Assembly (NCBI RefSeq): GCF_036898095.1
Contig: NC_090751.1
Coordinates: 85,788,942-85,852,941 of the forward strand
Length of the DNA stretch: 64,000 nt
Source: Palaemon carinicauda
Lineage: Eukaryota; Arthropoda; Malacostraca; Decapoda; Palaemonidae
Direction: 5' to 3'
Made by a program: the position numbers and the translations under genes. Shown here one piece after another: positions 16,831 to 28,578 of this stretch. Positions within the stretch are counted from its first letter, which is position 1, and each line of letters begins with the position of its first letter. Under the pieces are notes generated by a model, which saw only the letters and a program-made list of their open reading frames with translations, did not search any database and was not told the origin of the DNA.

Positions 16831-18378
16831 CTGAAATAGATTGAAATTCTATATAGCAAGTAATGCAGATTCAACATTAAAAGATATCTGTATAGTGCAT
16901 TCGTAGAATTACAGTAAGAAATAAAAAAAAATTACTATTAAAGCTGTACAAATAGTAATCTTGATAGAAATTAAATACATATTAGTATACTTTTCTGTAC
17001 TCATCCAATTTTCATATAATCAGGGCAGGTCTTCACCGACTGGTTCACAGGCGTCTTAAACAGCTGGTCTATCAGCTACCAATTCACAGAATCATCTTCC
17101 AGTAATACTAAAATTTCAATACTTCCAAACCCATCAATTATTGTGTCTACATAAATTTTATGTATTTTCCAGGTTTCTTTCACTTTATTCCAAAAATTTC
17201 CATTTTATCTTTCTGGTGTGCAGAAATTCTTTCCTAGCTTTCCAAATCGCCTAGTGACTTTGACATCTACCTATTCTCCTAAAAGGACCTCTACAACAAT
17301 CCAGTTTCTCCACATATCACACCAAACACCTCTGCTGACTTTGGTATTCTTTCTTTCCTTCAGTTTTCACTCAATACAGTATCTTATGGTATTTTCTTTA
17401 CATTTGCCAACATCACATCTCAACTTCCTTATCTCTATTCTTTTGAGAGCTGTTCAACTTTTCTCTAATCATGAAGTCAGCACAACATCAAACTGTGTAA
17501 GTATTGTCAAGCATCATACAAAATGGGGGATCAAGCATACCCCCAATTTCAATAACACCAAATTGCTCTACATGAATTGCGCATGACAGCTCTCAGCTCC
17601 AGTTATTTTATATATACAATTACCACTTTTTTATATATACAATTACCACTTTTCAAGGAAACACACAAGCACATATGATATACTTTAAGTGAGATAAGAT
17701 TTTTTGAGACCTAGTCTACTAGCGACTGTTGACATTATGCAACATGGAAATTTTATGCTTTTGATGTCAGCTATAAGTGTAACTTGTTCAAGATCAATTG
17801 GCTTAACAACGAGGTTGTTACCTGCTAACCCTGTTGTTAAAGCTAAGTAATTGTATACATAAAACTCTCCATTTCTCAGGATGAAATTACCATCTATGAG
17901 GAGGATAAGCACAGAATGCAAGTGCACCAATAAAATAAACTTCCATTTAATCAACACGAGAAAAAAACATGTGGGGCCAAGGCTTCTCATAGACATTGCA
18001 TAAGAGCACAGGTCTAATCTTCAATCAGCTATTCAGAGAAACATGGTCTTTGGCTAATTTGCCCTTACTGTAACCCATAATCGACTACCATGGACAGTAA
18101 CGCTTTACATGGCACACTATAGTCAGTGGTAAGGTTATGTTAGAGCAAAAGCTCCTTGAAGTATGCTTCTCATCTGTCAATGTTCCATAGCTTAAATTTT
18201 CTTCAAATTTCAATTCCCATTCATGAGTAAACACAGAGAACCTTAACATGGCCTAGGAATGTGATTTGGTTGACTTGCTAAACTAGGAATAATATATCAT
18301 TCAGCCATTAGGTATATAGTACATTATTTCAAACGGTAAATTAATAGACAAAAATACAAGAACAACTACAATATGTAC
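16831..18378 (-). other. TfIIA-L intron
   Basis: 1.5-kb AT-rich intron. It contains a tandem duplication of a 22-nt stretch (TATATACAATTACCACTTTT) near 17,611-17,655. A 103-codon open frame at 17,685-17,996 has no recognised domain and no splice context, so I do not call it a gene. Confidence 0.7.
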
Positions 18379-18522
18379 CTCTTCTACACCTTCAGCATCT
18401 TCCTCATCCTCATCTCCATCTATAGAGTTCTTCTCGGTTTCTGCATCTTTATCATCTTCATCGTCATCATCGTCATCTGAGATTTCAGAGGAGCTATCAC
18501 CAGTTCCATACTGACCATCCAC
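18379..18522 (-). CDS. TfIIA-L: TfIIA-L exon: QVDG site and acidic region
   Basis: 144-bp, phase 0/0 exon of 48 codons, preceded by ATTCACAG and followed by GTACAT. It begins VDGQYGTGDSSSE and continues with a run of Asp/Glu (DDDDDDEDDKD). With the final Gln of the preceding exon it forms QVDG followed by the GTGDSSSE-type sequence found after the Taspase1 cut site of TFIIA in other animals. Cleavage here would separate the alpha and beta chains. This is the canonical site by context. Confidence 0.94.
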
Positions 18523-19131
18523 CTGTGAATATATGATACCATGAAAATATGAGTATATTGTATATAGCGGACTGTTGGTGGTTTGTGACAAAATATTGTA
18601 CATGAGGTGGCCGCAAATAAACATGGCACAATAAAAATAATGAAAATTAAAGTGTAAAAAAAGGGAAAACATTAAAAGTACAAAGATGGAAAATATTAAC
18701 CCTCCATAACAAAATTAAAAAAAATCAAAATTCAATTTGTGAAATAGATTAAATAAATTACAGTACTGCATACAGCATTATACCTCCAGTGTCTGTTTAA
18801 CATATGCCGTTATGACTTTACATTGGTCATCCTCGAGTATAAATACAAAAATATATTCCACCTTACGCAATTTTACCCTACCTTAAGTAGGTTTCTATGT
18901 CATTCAATAACAATGAAGTGCTGTACTTACTAATGTAGACAGGCATCTGGTACTGTAATAACTACTTTTAAATGTGTAATCTGATGGGTTATTACTGTAC
19001 TATAAATATAAATGTATCATCAAGTGACGGATCAATTAAAGACGTAGGGCGGGGTATTACTGAACCATTTATTCATAACTGTAATCCGAAGTGATGAGTG
19101 GAAAAATATAATCATAAGGAGCAAAATATAC
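18523..19131 (-). other. TfIIA-L intron
   Basis: 0.6-kb AT-rich intron between the cassette-like exon and the acidic exon. No other feature seen. Confidence 0.7.
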
Positions 19132-19326
19132 CTGCGTAGCTTTTAATCTTTCGTAAATAATTTTGTCCAAGACTTCTTTATCTGCATCTACGGAAACCTG
19201 ACTATCAGCATTGCTAGTTGATGGCTGATTTCTCAGGCTTCGTGCTGTGGTTGATAGTGTGTTTTTCTTCTTGGGAAACTTTTTATCAGGAGTTGGACAT
19301 ATTGGTTCATCACATGCTCCATCCAC
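19132..19326 (-). CDS. TfIIA-L: TfIIA-L exon with a second QVDG motif (possible cassette exon)
   Basis: 195-bp, phase 0/0 exon of 65 codons, acceptor TTATTACAG, donor GTATAT. It begins VDGACDEPICPTPDKK and ends ERLKATQ. The preceding exon ends in Gln and the following one begins VDG. Inclusion therefore yields two QVDG motifs (QVDGACDE and QVDGQYGTGD), while skipping would fuse Gln to the downstream VDG and leave one. The inner sequence is basic then polar (PKKKNTLSTTARSL) and I do not recognise it in TFIIA of other animals. Its acceptor is about 19 nt from the end of DIRS C. It could be constitutive or alternative; sequence alone cannot say. Confidence 0.88.
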
Positions 19327-19379
19327 CTGTAATAAAAAAAAATTTGATTTTTATCATAAAATGAAATCTTATTGCATAC

Positions 19380-19536
19380 TTACCGAACATTTATATAGCA
19401 GTAAGTTCCCTACGAATGACAGACAATAGATTCAAAACTACCACGGTGGCGCCGCCATCGCTGATGTAGGTGACGTCATCTCCCTCCACTCGAGGGAGCT
19501 ATAGGTACAACTGTCCAGGTAACATCAATTCGTTCT
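19380..19536. repeat. C left inverted terminal repeat
   Basis: 157 bp pairing with 25,234-25,390. Contains the palindrome TGACGTCA at 19,471-19,478 and a CTCCCT/AGGGAG stem. On the minus strand the outer edge reads CGGTAAGTAT. Confidence 0.9.
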
Positions 19537-19575
19537 GCCCAGCCATCCACCAGTGGGGAGGAGGGAGGGCTTTGA

Positions 19576-19666
19576 TAAATAATTGTTAGGTAAGTATGCA
19601 ATAAAATTTCATTTTATAATAAAAATCCATTTTATTGCAGTCTCTTACCGAACATTTATATAGCTG
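19576..19666. repeat. C internal complementary region
   Basis: 19,630-19,666 is the inverted complement of the right tip (25,370-25,405). 19,576-19,630 is the inverted complement of the left tip (19,346-19,400), with a few mismatches. Same circle-junction logic as B1. Confidence 0.88.
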
Positions 19667-20289
19667 ATTACCCATTGCAAGGATGGGGGGCTGTGGATGT
19701 AAGTTTTACTTCGACAATCGTATATGATTCTTGAAAATAAAGTATACCCAAAAGCACTGTTAGTGCCTGTTGTACCTCATCTTGTAAGAGAGCTACTGCA
19801 GGAGAATACTGCCTCTGGTCGGTGCTCATCTTACATAGTGGAAGGCTTGGAATATGACCAATGGGTGCCTCTCCATGGATTGGAAGATCCTCGTAGTCAT
19901 GGTGTTCACCGGTGACTGAACGAAGATACAAGAAAAATATCACCCTTGCCCTGGGCTAAGACCAGAAATAACCAACATGAAAAAACTGTCACCTACACCG
20001 AAATAAAAACCTTTACCCACCAAAGCTAACACTAAAATGATTGGTGAGTACTCCAGGTACATTGTACCCCCAGACTTCCCTTTAACTCGCCAACCTTGGT
20101 ACAAGGCGAAACATAGGCTAACAGAGGGAATAACCCACTATGTCGTTCCTCCTAACACCATGCCAGTTACCGAAAGTGGATCGAGAAACTTACAATCTTC
20201 AAACACTGTTTCGATTTCTTTCAAACAATGCATAGCAAACACATATTTAGATCTCCCAAAGGGTACTTCGTAGAATAGCGGATAGCGAC

Positions 20290-20520
20290 TAGTCGTGTCA
20301 AAAAGCGAGAGAAGTCACTACCGGTCGAACTTCATGGGCTTTCACTCTCAGTAAAGGAAACCCTGCGTCGTTAGCTAGAGAATGTGCTTCTACAATTAAA
20401 TCTCTCAGAAAACTCTGTTCTGCAGAAATATCTCAATGCCTGCACGGGACATAAGAGTCGTTCTTATTCTTCCTGGCCTATCAAGTCTGTCAGCTATTTG
20501 AGAACAAATTTTTATGGCCA
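20290..20520 (-). pseudogene. C tyrosine recombinase remnant
   Basis: On the minus strand a decayed stretch reads LMSRAGIEIFLQNRVF and then LRVKAHEVRPVVTSLAF before a stop at about 20,297. The second part matches the HEVRAVATS box (catalytic His and Arg) of A1. The nucleophile Tyr region is lost after the stop. Stops and frame changes interrupt the fragment, so no enzyme could be made. Confidence 0.75.
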
Positions 20521-20529
20521 CGGATTAGT

Positions 20530-22250
20530 AAAGTTGCGCGAATAATGTATGTGCGACGAATCGCAACATTATTGCCGAAGGAATTTTGATCGTTGATTAG
20601 CAGTAATATTTTCTTAAAAGAAAACGAACATGTTCTCAAACAAAATATACAGTTAAAGAGGCGATCATTACACCTTTGGTTTACCCCTCCTGCGTATGTG
20701 AGGGGCTAGCCAGTGTTCATTACACAGAAAACGGATGTGTGGTTACCTGGGAGAGAGTTTGAAACGTTCGTAAACATAATGAAAAGTTGTCCACGCTGTT
20801 GCTATCGTTCTTTTAACGTCAGCTAACAACGTTCCTTCGGGACTAATTGTTCAAAACAATAACCCTGTAAGGATAGAATAAAAGGTCTCGGAAGCCTATC
20901 GTGTAAAAAGCACAATGACAGGGGAGGCTGCCTCCATCAAACGGTAGAACCGAGTTTAAGACAATAACCTCGCGGTTTTGTCTCGGCTAGAGCGCATGCT
21001 CCAGGAAGGCCTACGGCCTTTATGAATTTTAAACAACACCCATTGAAGTTCTGTAAACACTTCTCAGGAACGAGTCTCCCGAAAAGGGTGAAGTCTCGTA
21101 TGTGAGAGTTTGCTTCAAGAATGCCAGACATAATTGCCATCGACCGCTTACCCAAAGGGGTTGCCATCGAACGCTTTCTCGCTAGTGAGAAAACCTACTT
21201 ACTTTTACTTTTATTTTTAGGCGTTTATTTCTCGCCCTCCACCAGACACTAAAGAGTCTGTTCAGGCGGGCCTTGATGTGTGAAAATAATTTCTTTCCAG
21301 TTTATATTTCGCTCTGTATCTATTTTCAGTTATTCGCTAGCATTTGAATTCAGGCTTAATAGTTTTCAGATCACTATTATAACACTTTCCAAAGAGATAA
21401 GTTTTCAGGTTTTCCTTGAAAGTTGCTATCGTCTAAATCAGGCAAAGCCTGCCAGGGAAATGAACTGGAATGTGAAGAATTTTTTATTCCTTGCTCATTT
21501 CCGTCTGCTAACCAAACCACTCAAAGTGGGAAGGTGGAGGAAAAAATGACGGTGATTCGTTCGAAAACGAAAGGATCGGTGCTCGCGAAACCAGACTGGC
21601 TAATATAGTAATCAGCTGGGAGCGTAGTGACGTAACAAGTCACACCTTTGGAAGGCCCATCCCGTATAGGAGGGGAAGTCGACCATAGAGTTTTCAGAAA
21701 CCTCTGGATCGCGGAAACCGAGAGATTCGGACGAGAACCTAGGGGTTCAGAATCTATTTATGAAAACCTTTCTCACGATCTTAAGGAATGTTGTGCCGAG
21801 AACCCACAGGAACTCTGTCGCTGATTCCTGACAGAATTTTCAGGAATCGTGTTACGTGACCAGGACCCAAAGGAACTGTCATAGTTACCAGTAGAGATTC
21901 GTAAACCCTTAGGCAGCAGGCATCCCTCTGTCATCAGAGTAAAACTCTTGATGACAATAGGCACGCGCGAACAATTCATGGAATGAGTTTGAAAACTCTG
22001 TCATAAGAGTAAAATTCTTGTGCACTCATGAACACTTCGCGCAACGAGAATTCGAACAATCCTGTCATAAGAGTTGTTCGCGCACTTCAACTGATTGCGT
22101 GCGCACCAATATGGTCCTGCGCGCCACATATCCATTCTAACGGCAGTACTTGAAGGCAACTTAGTCCGTTCGCCAACACGTTCATTTTCCCTTGAACAAA
22201 TTGAGGGATAAGTGTAACCTGACCAGGTGTAACCACTTTCCCCGAGGAGT
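20530..22250 (-). other. Unrecognised interior of DIRS C
   Basis: 1.7 kb between the recombinase and RT remnants. It should derive from the RNase H, methyltransferase and early recombinase regions, but I cannot align it to A1 or B1 by eye. Open frames at 20,937-21,167 and 21,280-21,549 show no recognised domain. Repeated short phrases (CTGTCATAAGAGT near 21,998 and 22,063) occur near 22,000. Confidence 0.5.
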
Positions 22251-22254
22251 TAAC

Positions 22255-22723
22255 GCTCGCTTAAATATTTGCGGTGCTGTCGAGAGGGCAAAGCTAAGAG
22301 CTCGAAACTGGTAGGTCTTGCCCATGAACACAAACCGAAGGTATTAGAATGTAGAAGTATGCATCCTGCATATCCAGGAATACCATCCAGTCCCCTTGAT
22401 GAAAGGATTCCAACAGTGAACGAGTCGTTTCCATATTGAATTTGGTCTTCTGGACGAACAAATTCAGTGCGCTTACATCCAGTATGGGCCTCCATCCCCC
22501 CGATGACTTGGGGACTACGAACAGACGGTTGTTAAAACCCCGGGGATGGTCTGTCGCTTATCTCCTCTATGACAGCTTTCTGCACGAGAATCTCTATTTC
22601 TCGGATTAAGGCTATAAACTTCTCCGAGCCTGAAGAGCAGGCGGGTAATGTGATGGGAACATTGGATAGAGGCAGAGTGTCTTTGAAAAGAATGGAGTAA
22701 CCGAACCGGAGAATTTGGGTCAC
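22255..22723 (-). pseudogene. C reverse transcriptase fragment
   Basis: Minus-strand segment with VQKAVIEEISDRPSPGF, then NRLFVVPKSSGGWRP and ILDVSALNLFVQKTKF, MVFLDMQDAYFYI (first catalytic Asp kept) and, in another frame, TYQFRALSFALSTAP. The part that would carry the YxDD motif is missing. It aligns with A1 RT residues of roughly 130-240. A frameshift near 22,530 and the internal deletion make it non-functional. Confidence 0.82.
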
Positions 22724-22805
22724 TCAGGGCTCTGCCCCTCTACGACAACATTCCTCCCAAAAAAGGCTCAATCTGCCCCATATCGGAACACGAAGGACTG
22801 AAAAA

Positions 22806-25105
22806 TCACTTGGATGATTTCGTGTCGGGTTTGGTCAAGGACTTGGTTGGGTGTCGTAAATTCGATCGAGGCCTGACACACGGTCTAGACCTACCCCCTC
22901 GAAAGGGTTTCTTCTGCAAGGGTGATTCCGAGGCGGTAGTCGTCACAGTCGAGGGTTTAACCCGCTTAGAAGACTGGGCAAGCAAGACATTAGTAGACTT
23001 CTTTTCCAGTGCGGACAGAATCTTGGTCACTATTTCTTCAGGAAACAGTTGATCCTCGTCGAGAGGAGAAAACAAAAGTGCGGACTTCTGAGGCGAAGCA
23101 ACTCCTTTCAAAATAAAAGAACACCAGATTGTCTTTTCTTGAAAGTCCCGAATGCAAAGAGAGAGGCCAGCTCATCGCAACCATCCCAAAGTGATTTGTC
23201 GGCACAAGACAAAACCCCAAGCCAGTTCGATGCCAGGTCTTCCTGAAGAGTAAGGCAAGCCTCTATTTTCGTAGCGAGGACTTCGGTCGTCCAGTCCAAG
23301 AAACTCATAATTTTTTAAATCTTGAAAATATTCTTTACCAAATAGTCCAACTCGGGCGATGTAAAGAATATTTTAGCTGCTGCAAACGCGGACCTTCTAG
23401 TTGCATCCACCAAGCCAAAGAAGTCCCCCTGGGAGGAGGCAGAAACTCCCATAGGTTCCTGGTTCCTTATTGCTCACTCTGCAAAATTATTTTGCGGGCA
23501 CTCTATCACTTTATAGATAGGTGCAAAGCTTCTAAGCTTTTTCTTGTTATTGCTATTAAGTTTAGATTACCGTAGACCCTATACCTCTTCTTAATAAGCT
23601 TCAACAGAGGATAGGCGAAAGTTGCTTTCCAAAGTTCTCTCTTGACCTTCAACCAATCTTCTATATCACGAAGTGAATGTTTAGCAGCCTTGAAAAGAAT
23701 GAGCTTCGGGAAAAGAGGATCGAAATCCTTCCTTCTCATCAGTAAGATGGAAGCAGCTGGGAGCGACTACCACGAAGTAATCCGGGTACATGTCGAGAAG
23801 GTTTCAAATAACACAAGAGAAGGATAGAGTTCGCTCTAAGTCCTCCTCGTCATCCGAAGAGATAGACGACAGAGATAGTTCTTGATTCGACTCATTATTC
23901 TTCATACATTGCTTGTTTTCTTTCATCCAGCGCATCGGCTCTTGCAACTGTTGACGTAACAGAATTAAATTCTCGTCTTCTTGAGTTGAAGTCGACGTAA
24001 CTGGGGTCGTGGATTTCAACACGATCGCCACCGGAGGTCTCGCGCCAGTCGAATTATCTGTCGCATGCGAAGTCGAAGGAAAAGTATCGACATCTCGATG
24101 AGTCGAAGATCTCGACGAACTCAGAATCGGTCGCTCCGCAACCGAGTCGAAGGCAGCTGTCGCTGTGGTAAGAATAAGAGGCGAAGTCCATGTAGCTACG
24201 CTACACGACGGGCGAGAGATATCTACTTCTCTGTACCCTTCACAGGGGGGCGGATATAGCACCTCTTCAGTCGAACGTCTCTTTAACGGACGTGAGACTG
24301 AAGAATCACGCCACTTACAAAGTTTAACCGGCGACGAATCACTCGACTCTGTCGATAACTGATTCCTAACTACACACCTTTCCAATGGTGTTTAGTCGAA
24401 TCCTGCTGTCGCACCACAGGATCGAAGGAGGAGGCGACTGTCTGTGGGAAAACCCCGATAGTCTCCCTTGGACCTCCGGTATGTCTTCTCCCCGAGGCAG
24501 GGGAGCGGGACAGTGACCTTTGTCTAGGAGAACAATCGGGACAAATAGCCAACCCCTCAGATAGCACTGCACTGACACTTTTCACTTTACTAGAAGTCTT
24601 TCCTATGAAAGACTTTACAGATAAACCTAACTGCACCACCGTATTAGCTAATATATCATATTCTTTTCAAATTTAGACTCAAGGCTGGCAATGGTGTCAG
24701 GAGAAACTCTACGGGAAGTTGGCAAAGGAGAGACAGGAGCAGGAGTAGGAGGACTCAAGATGGGAGACATAATAAGAGGAGAAGGAGAAGGAATAGGAAC
24801 AGGTGCTTCGATGAAGAAGCAGAAGAGGCTAAACTAGACTTATTTTCAGCTCTAAGAGCAGCCTTCCTCTTCCTATCCTTAATTACTTTCCCAGAGTAAG
24901 AAACAAAAACTTTCCACTGTTGTTCACTCCAATCCTTGCATTCATCACAAGTAGATTCTTTAGAGCACTCACAACCCCTACACTTAATACACTTAGTGTG
25001 CGAATCATAAATTAGTGTAACTAACCTAGTTTTGCACTCTCCGGCGCAAAACCTAACTACTGAAACACTAGAGTCCGACATGAAGGTAATACCACAAGAT
25101 AGCAT
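22806..25105 (-). pseudogene. C gag remnants
   Basis: Pieces in several frames. 25,105-24,755 holds the Cys-rich N-terminus (HTKCIKCRGCEC then CDECKDWSEQQW), the same signature as in A1 and B1 gag. 24,639-23,804 is a Ser/Thr-rich middle. 23,308-23,108 carries SFLDWTTEVL, the capsid-like motif. 23,111-22,806 (SALLFSPLDEDQLFPEE, then KKPFRGGRSR) matches the C-terminal end of A1 gag. Stops and frameshifts break the chain at several places. Confidence 0.8.
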
Positions 25106-25233
25106 AAAAGAAATTCATCTTCAATCCTACAAACACGGAGTTGAATACTTCACCGATATTGGAGAGATAATAATTCCCAACAAATGAAGAAAAAAGTCTG
25201 CACCAGCCACCAATGTTCACCAGAACCCGGCAG

Positions 25234-25390
25234 AGAACAAATTGATGTTACCTGGACAGTTGTACCTATAGCTCCCTCGAGTGGAGGGAGATGACGTCAC
25301 ATACATCAGTGATAGCGGCGCCACTGAGGTAGTTTTGAATCTATTGTCTGCCATTCGTAGGAACCTACAGCTATATAATTGTTCGGTAAG
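25234..25390. repeat. C right inverted terminal repeat
   Basis: Inverted partner of 19,380-19,536, with TGACGTCA conserved at 25,292-25,299. The outer tip runs to about 25,405. Confidence 0.9.
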
Positions 25391-25405
25391 ACACTGCAAT
25401 AAAAT

Positions 25406-26349
25406 AATGAGAGTAGAAACATAGAACCAATCACAATAATTATGAAAAAGATAAAAAAACAAAGGAAGCCTTATACTGTATACTGTACATCTAAGCATAT
25501 GTTGGGAAAAGGGCCTGTGAAACAGCACAGCAGATTAAGACTTTGAAAATGGATTTATAAATTTGGGTCAAAAGGCAAGCAGTGGAGCCGAGAGGGCCAT
25601 TCAGCGCCTGTGCGCAATTGGGGGGAAGTCCGCAGTTGCACTGAAAAGTGAAAGTTGAGAGGCTGGACAGCAAGATACAAGAAAGAATGTGGGAATGGAG
25701 ATACAGTATAGTAGAAGGCTAAAAAGAAAAGGCAGCTAAAGGCTGGAAGGACACTCCTAAGGCCTTTGAGTAATGTTCTAGCATACATCACTTACAGTGT
25801 ATTAGGGACTTTCAAGGAGGAGGAGGTTGGTTGGCCAGAATTTAATAGGTTTTCCGTAGCATCCCTTTGGTCTCGGCTACATTGCTCTCTACCTTGTAAT
25901 TTACTGCAATTACCATTTTCTTTCAAAAGAATCTTCTGGGAAGGCTCTCCGAGTCTCAAAACAAGACTCAGTGGTTTAATTGACATGCTTAATGGTCAAA
26001 TCTGTAACAATAATCTGGTTTCTGAAAAAAACCATCGGAAATTATATCCCTTTACATATGGCAATATTAATCTTATGATTTTATCCAAAGACAAGAAAAG
26101 GAGTGTACTGTACGTAACAACAAAATACCGTAAAAAACAATCTGAGCATTGAATAATGTCAGTGATGCAATATTGGGGTTCTTATTAGAGACTAGATATT
26201 ATTCTGAGAAAAACTTCAAGATCTTTCTAACACAATGTTAATTCCTGGATGGTACATACCTTATTGGATATTCCAGTAAGTACAAGTTATCTGATGCAAA
26301 TTTATAATAAAGTTTGCTAAAATATTCTACTGAAATACCATTATTATAC
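25406..26349 (-). other. TfIIA-L intron
   Basis: Intron sequence between DIRS C and the next exon. It includes an old dispersed repeat at 25,570-25,785 related to 7,765-7,925. No coding signal with support. Confidence 0.65.
25570..25785 (+). repeat. Old dispersed repeat (copy 2)
   Basis: Imperfect match to 7,765-7,925 over the last 130 or so bases. It also has an AGAGGGCCATTCAGCGC stretch that I recall from decapod genomic repeats. Diverged and non-coding. Confidence 0.5.
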
Positions 26350-26460
26350 CTGGTTATTTGATATGTTGTTGTACTGAAGAAGCTGTGCAGGAAGTGTTAT
26401 CCCACTTTCTTCAAGGGCTACATTTAACTTTCTTTGAATTATCTCAGCTGCTCGACTAGC
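26350..26460 (-). CDS. TfIIA-L: TfIIA-L exon: ASRAAEIIQRK...NNQ
   Basis: 111-bp, phase 0/0 exon of 37 codons, acceptor TCATTGCAG and donor GTATAAT. It encodes ASRAAEIIQRKLNVALEE and ends QYNNISNNQ. The last Gln supplies the first residue of a QVDG motif with whichever exon follows. It belongs to the variable linker of the subunit. Splice borders and phase match the neighbouring exons. Confidence 0.88.
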
Positions 26461-27954
26461 CTGCAATGAAAGGATACAGAAAATAGGTTAAGATTAAAAT
26501 ATGAAAGATAAACATTAAAATTATCACTTCTTTAAGTGAGCTGAAAATTTCAATATAAAACAGAGAAGTAGATGAAAAAAATAAATAATTACTTTGCATT
26601 GAAATAAGGTATATAGTGTATGAAAGACCACTGATAAAGGTTTGGACTACACTTGGTGTTTGTATTTGTAGGCTCGTTAAAATTCTTAGTATCCAGTTGA
26701 GTGAACTTATGTAGTATGAAGGGAATTAGGTAAATGTGGATTCGTAACTATAAAAAAAGTAAATGTATGTGATTATAAAGATGAGAACATCAACTGAAAA
26801 CTTTAGAAGTCTGGGTGTTAAAACCAGGTACCTAGATTATTGCAAATAAATCTAAGGAATACGAATATGTATTAAAGAACAAATTGTTAATGTGGAATAG
26901 ATTAATCATATAAAATAAGCCAGACATCCTCTGGAAGCATTGCAAACATTGTAGAGGCTACATAGCAATTCAAAAGGTGGTGTAGAGAGTAATTTTATCC
27001 TTCGGAAAGTGTTGCAAATATTATGGAGGGTGTCGGAGCAAAGATATGGCAATTCTATATTTCCAGTCACCAACAGAGTATTAAAAAGAAAAAAAAAATA
27101 TGTGATGGGAAAAAGCAACAAAAGTCAGAAAATTTTCAGTGAGGGGATTAGTAACTAAAGTGAATTTGGAATAAGAATGAGAGAAAGGATAACAAATACA
27201 AAGTCAAAATTAGAACTGAGGATCAAATGGAACTATATGAAAGGAAGTATCTGATAGTGTACATTATATGAAGGCTGTAGACTCAAAGTTCCTGTAGCAG
27301 AGCATAAATAGATGTTACAGAAGGCTAAATGAATGAACGTTTTGCTTGACTGTGACCTTGACCTTCCAAAATTTAATCATTTCCAGCATTTTACACAACA
27401 GTTAATCCCTGCAAACTTCATTACTCAACGATTAAAATTGAGGCCAGGAAACGGTTCACAGACAAACACACACACAGGGGCAAAAACATAACCTCCTTCC
27501 AACTTCGTTGACAGAGGTACCTTTGGATATTCATCTAGCCCTGAATCCCAATAACCCATCCAAATTTTCACTACTGGCAAATCTGGAAGGGAGAAGTGTA
27601 AGATTCTTGCATATCTACATACAGTACAGTGATCCTTTGCCATATCACTGATCACTAATCACTCCCTCATTACATCGAGGATTAATAAATAAATTACATG
27701 TAAATTAATATACGCCATTCATCTTTATATTGCTGGTTTCTGCCGCCAGACAACTCTCAGTTTCCATATCTTAGTTATCTTTTTTATAAATAATAATTTT
27801 TGGGCCTATAAATTATCAAAGTAAATTACTGTACAGCAAAACCACATTTACTCTTGTAACACTCACGATCTTGCATTTTGCGTGACTGCCAAATTTTTAC
27901 AAATAGAAAATTAATTTATCATAATTATTATTTTATTATAATGAAGGACAAAAA

Positions 27955-28546
27955 TGTAGGTAGCAAGTTGGCCAAGGCACCAGCCACTCGCTGAGATACT
28001 ACCGCTAGTCACTGGGTCCTTTTACTGGCCAGACAGAACTATATTGGATACTTCTCTCTGGTTACGGTTTATTTTTCCTTTGCCTACACATACACCATAT
28101 AGTCTGGCCTATTCTTTCCACATTCTCTATCCTCTTACATCTAACAACACTGAGATTCTCCAAACAATTCTCCTTTGCTCAAAAAGTTAACTACTGCACT
28201 ATAATTGTTCAGTGGCTACTTTCCTCCTGGTAAGGGTAGAAGAGACTCTTAAGCTATGGTAAGCAGCTCTAGACGAGGGACACTCCAATATCAAATCACA
28301 GCCTCTGTACCATGGTCTTCCACTGTCCTGGGGTAGAGTTCTCTTGCTTGAGGGTACACTTCGGCACACTATTCTATCTTATTTCTCTTATTGTTTTTCA
28401 AAGTTTTTATAATTTATATATGAAAGATTTATTTTAATGTTGTTACTGTTCTTAAAATATTTTATTTTCCTGTTAATTATTTCTCTTGTAGTTTATTTAT
28501 TTCCTTATTTCCTTTCTAAGTAGGGTTATAGGTGAGAAAGTAATAA

Positions 28547-28578
<32 letters not shown>

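Larger units (their letters stand above)
19346..25405 (-). mobile_element. DIRS retrotransposon C (family C), old and degraded
   Basis: A 6.1-kb DIRS copy. The inverted repeats (19,380-19,536 and 25,234-25,390, 157 bp each) differ at about ten positions plus an indel, so it is older than A3, B1 and B3. The internal complementary region at 19,576-19,666 pairs with both outer tips. Coding remnants on the minus strand are gag pieces (25,105-22,806), an RT fragment (22,723-22,255) that lacks the YxDD part, and a recombinase fragment around 20,290-20,520. Much of the RT, RNase H and methyltransferase regions is deleted or unrecognisable. It is inserted, same sense, in the TfIIA-L intron just before the exon at 19,326. 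Confidence 0.9.

Noticed and set aside
17685..17996. 103-codon minus-strand open frame in a TfIIA-L intron, with a KWKF that recalls the missing last exon
   Set aside because: The residues after KWKF do not follow the TFIIA C-terminus, it lies upstream of the CQYDK exon rather than downstream, and no splice borders fit.
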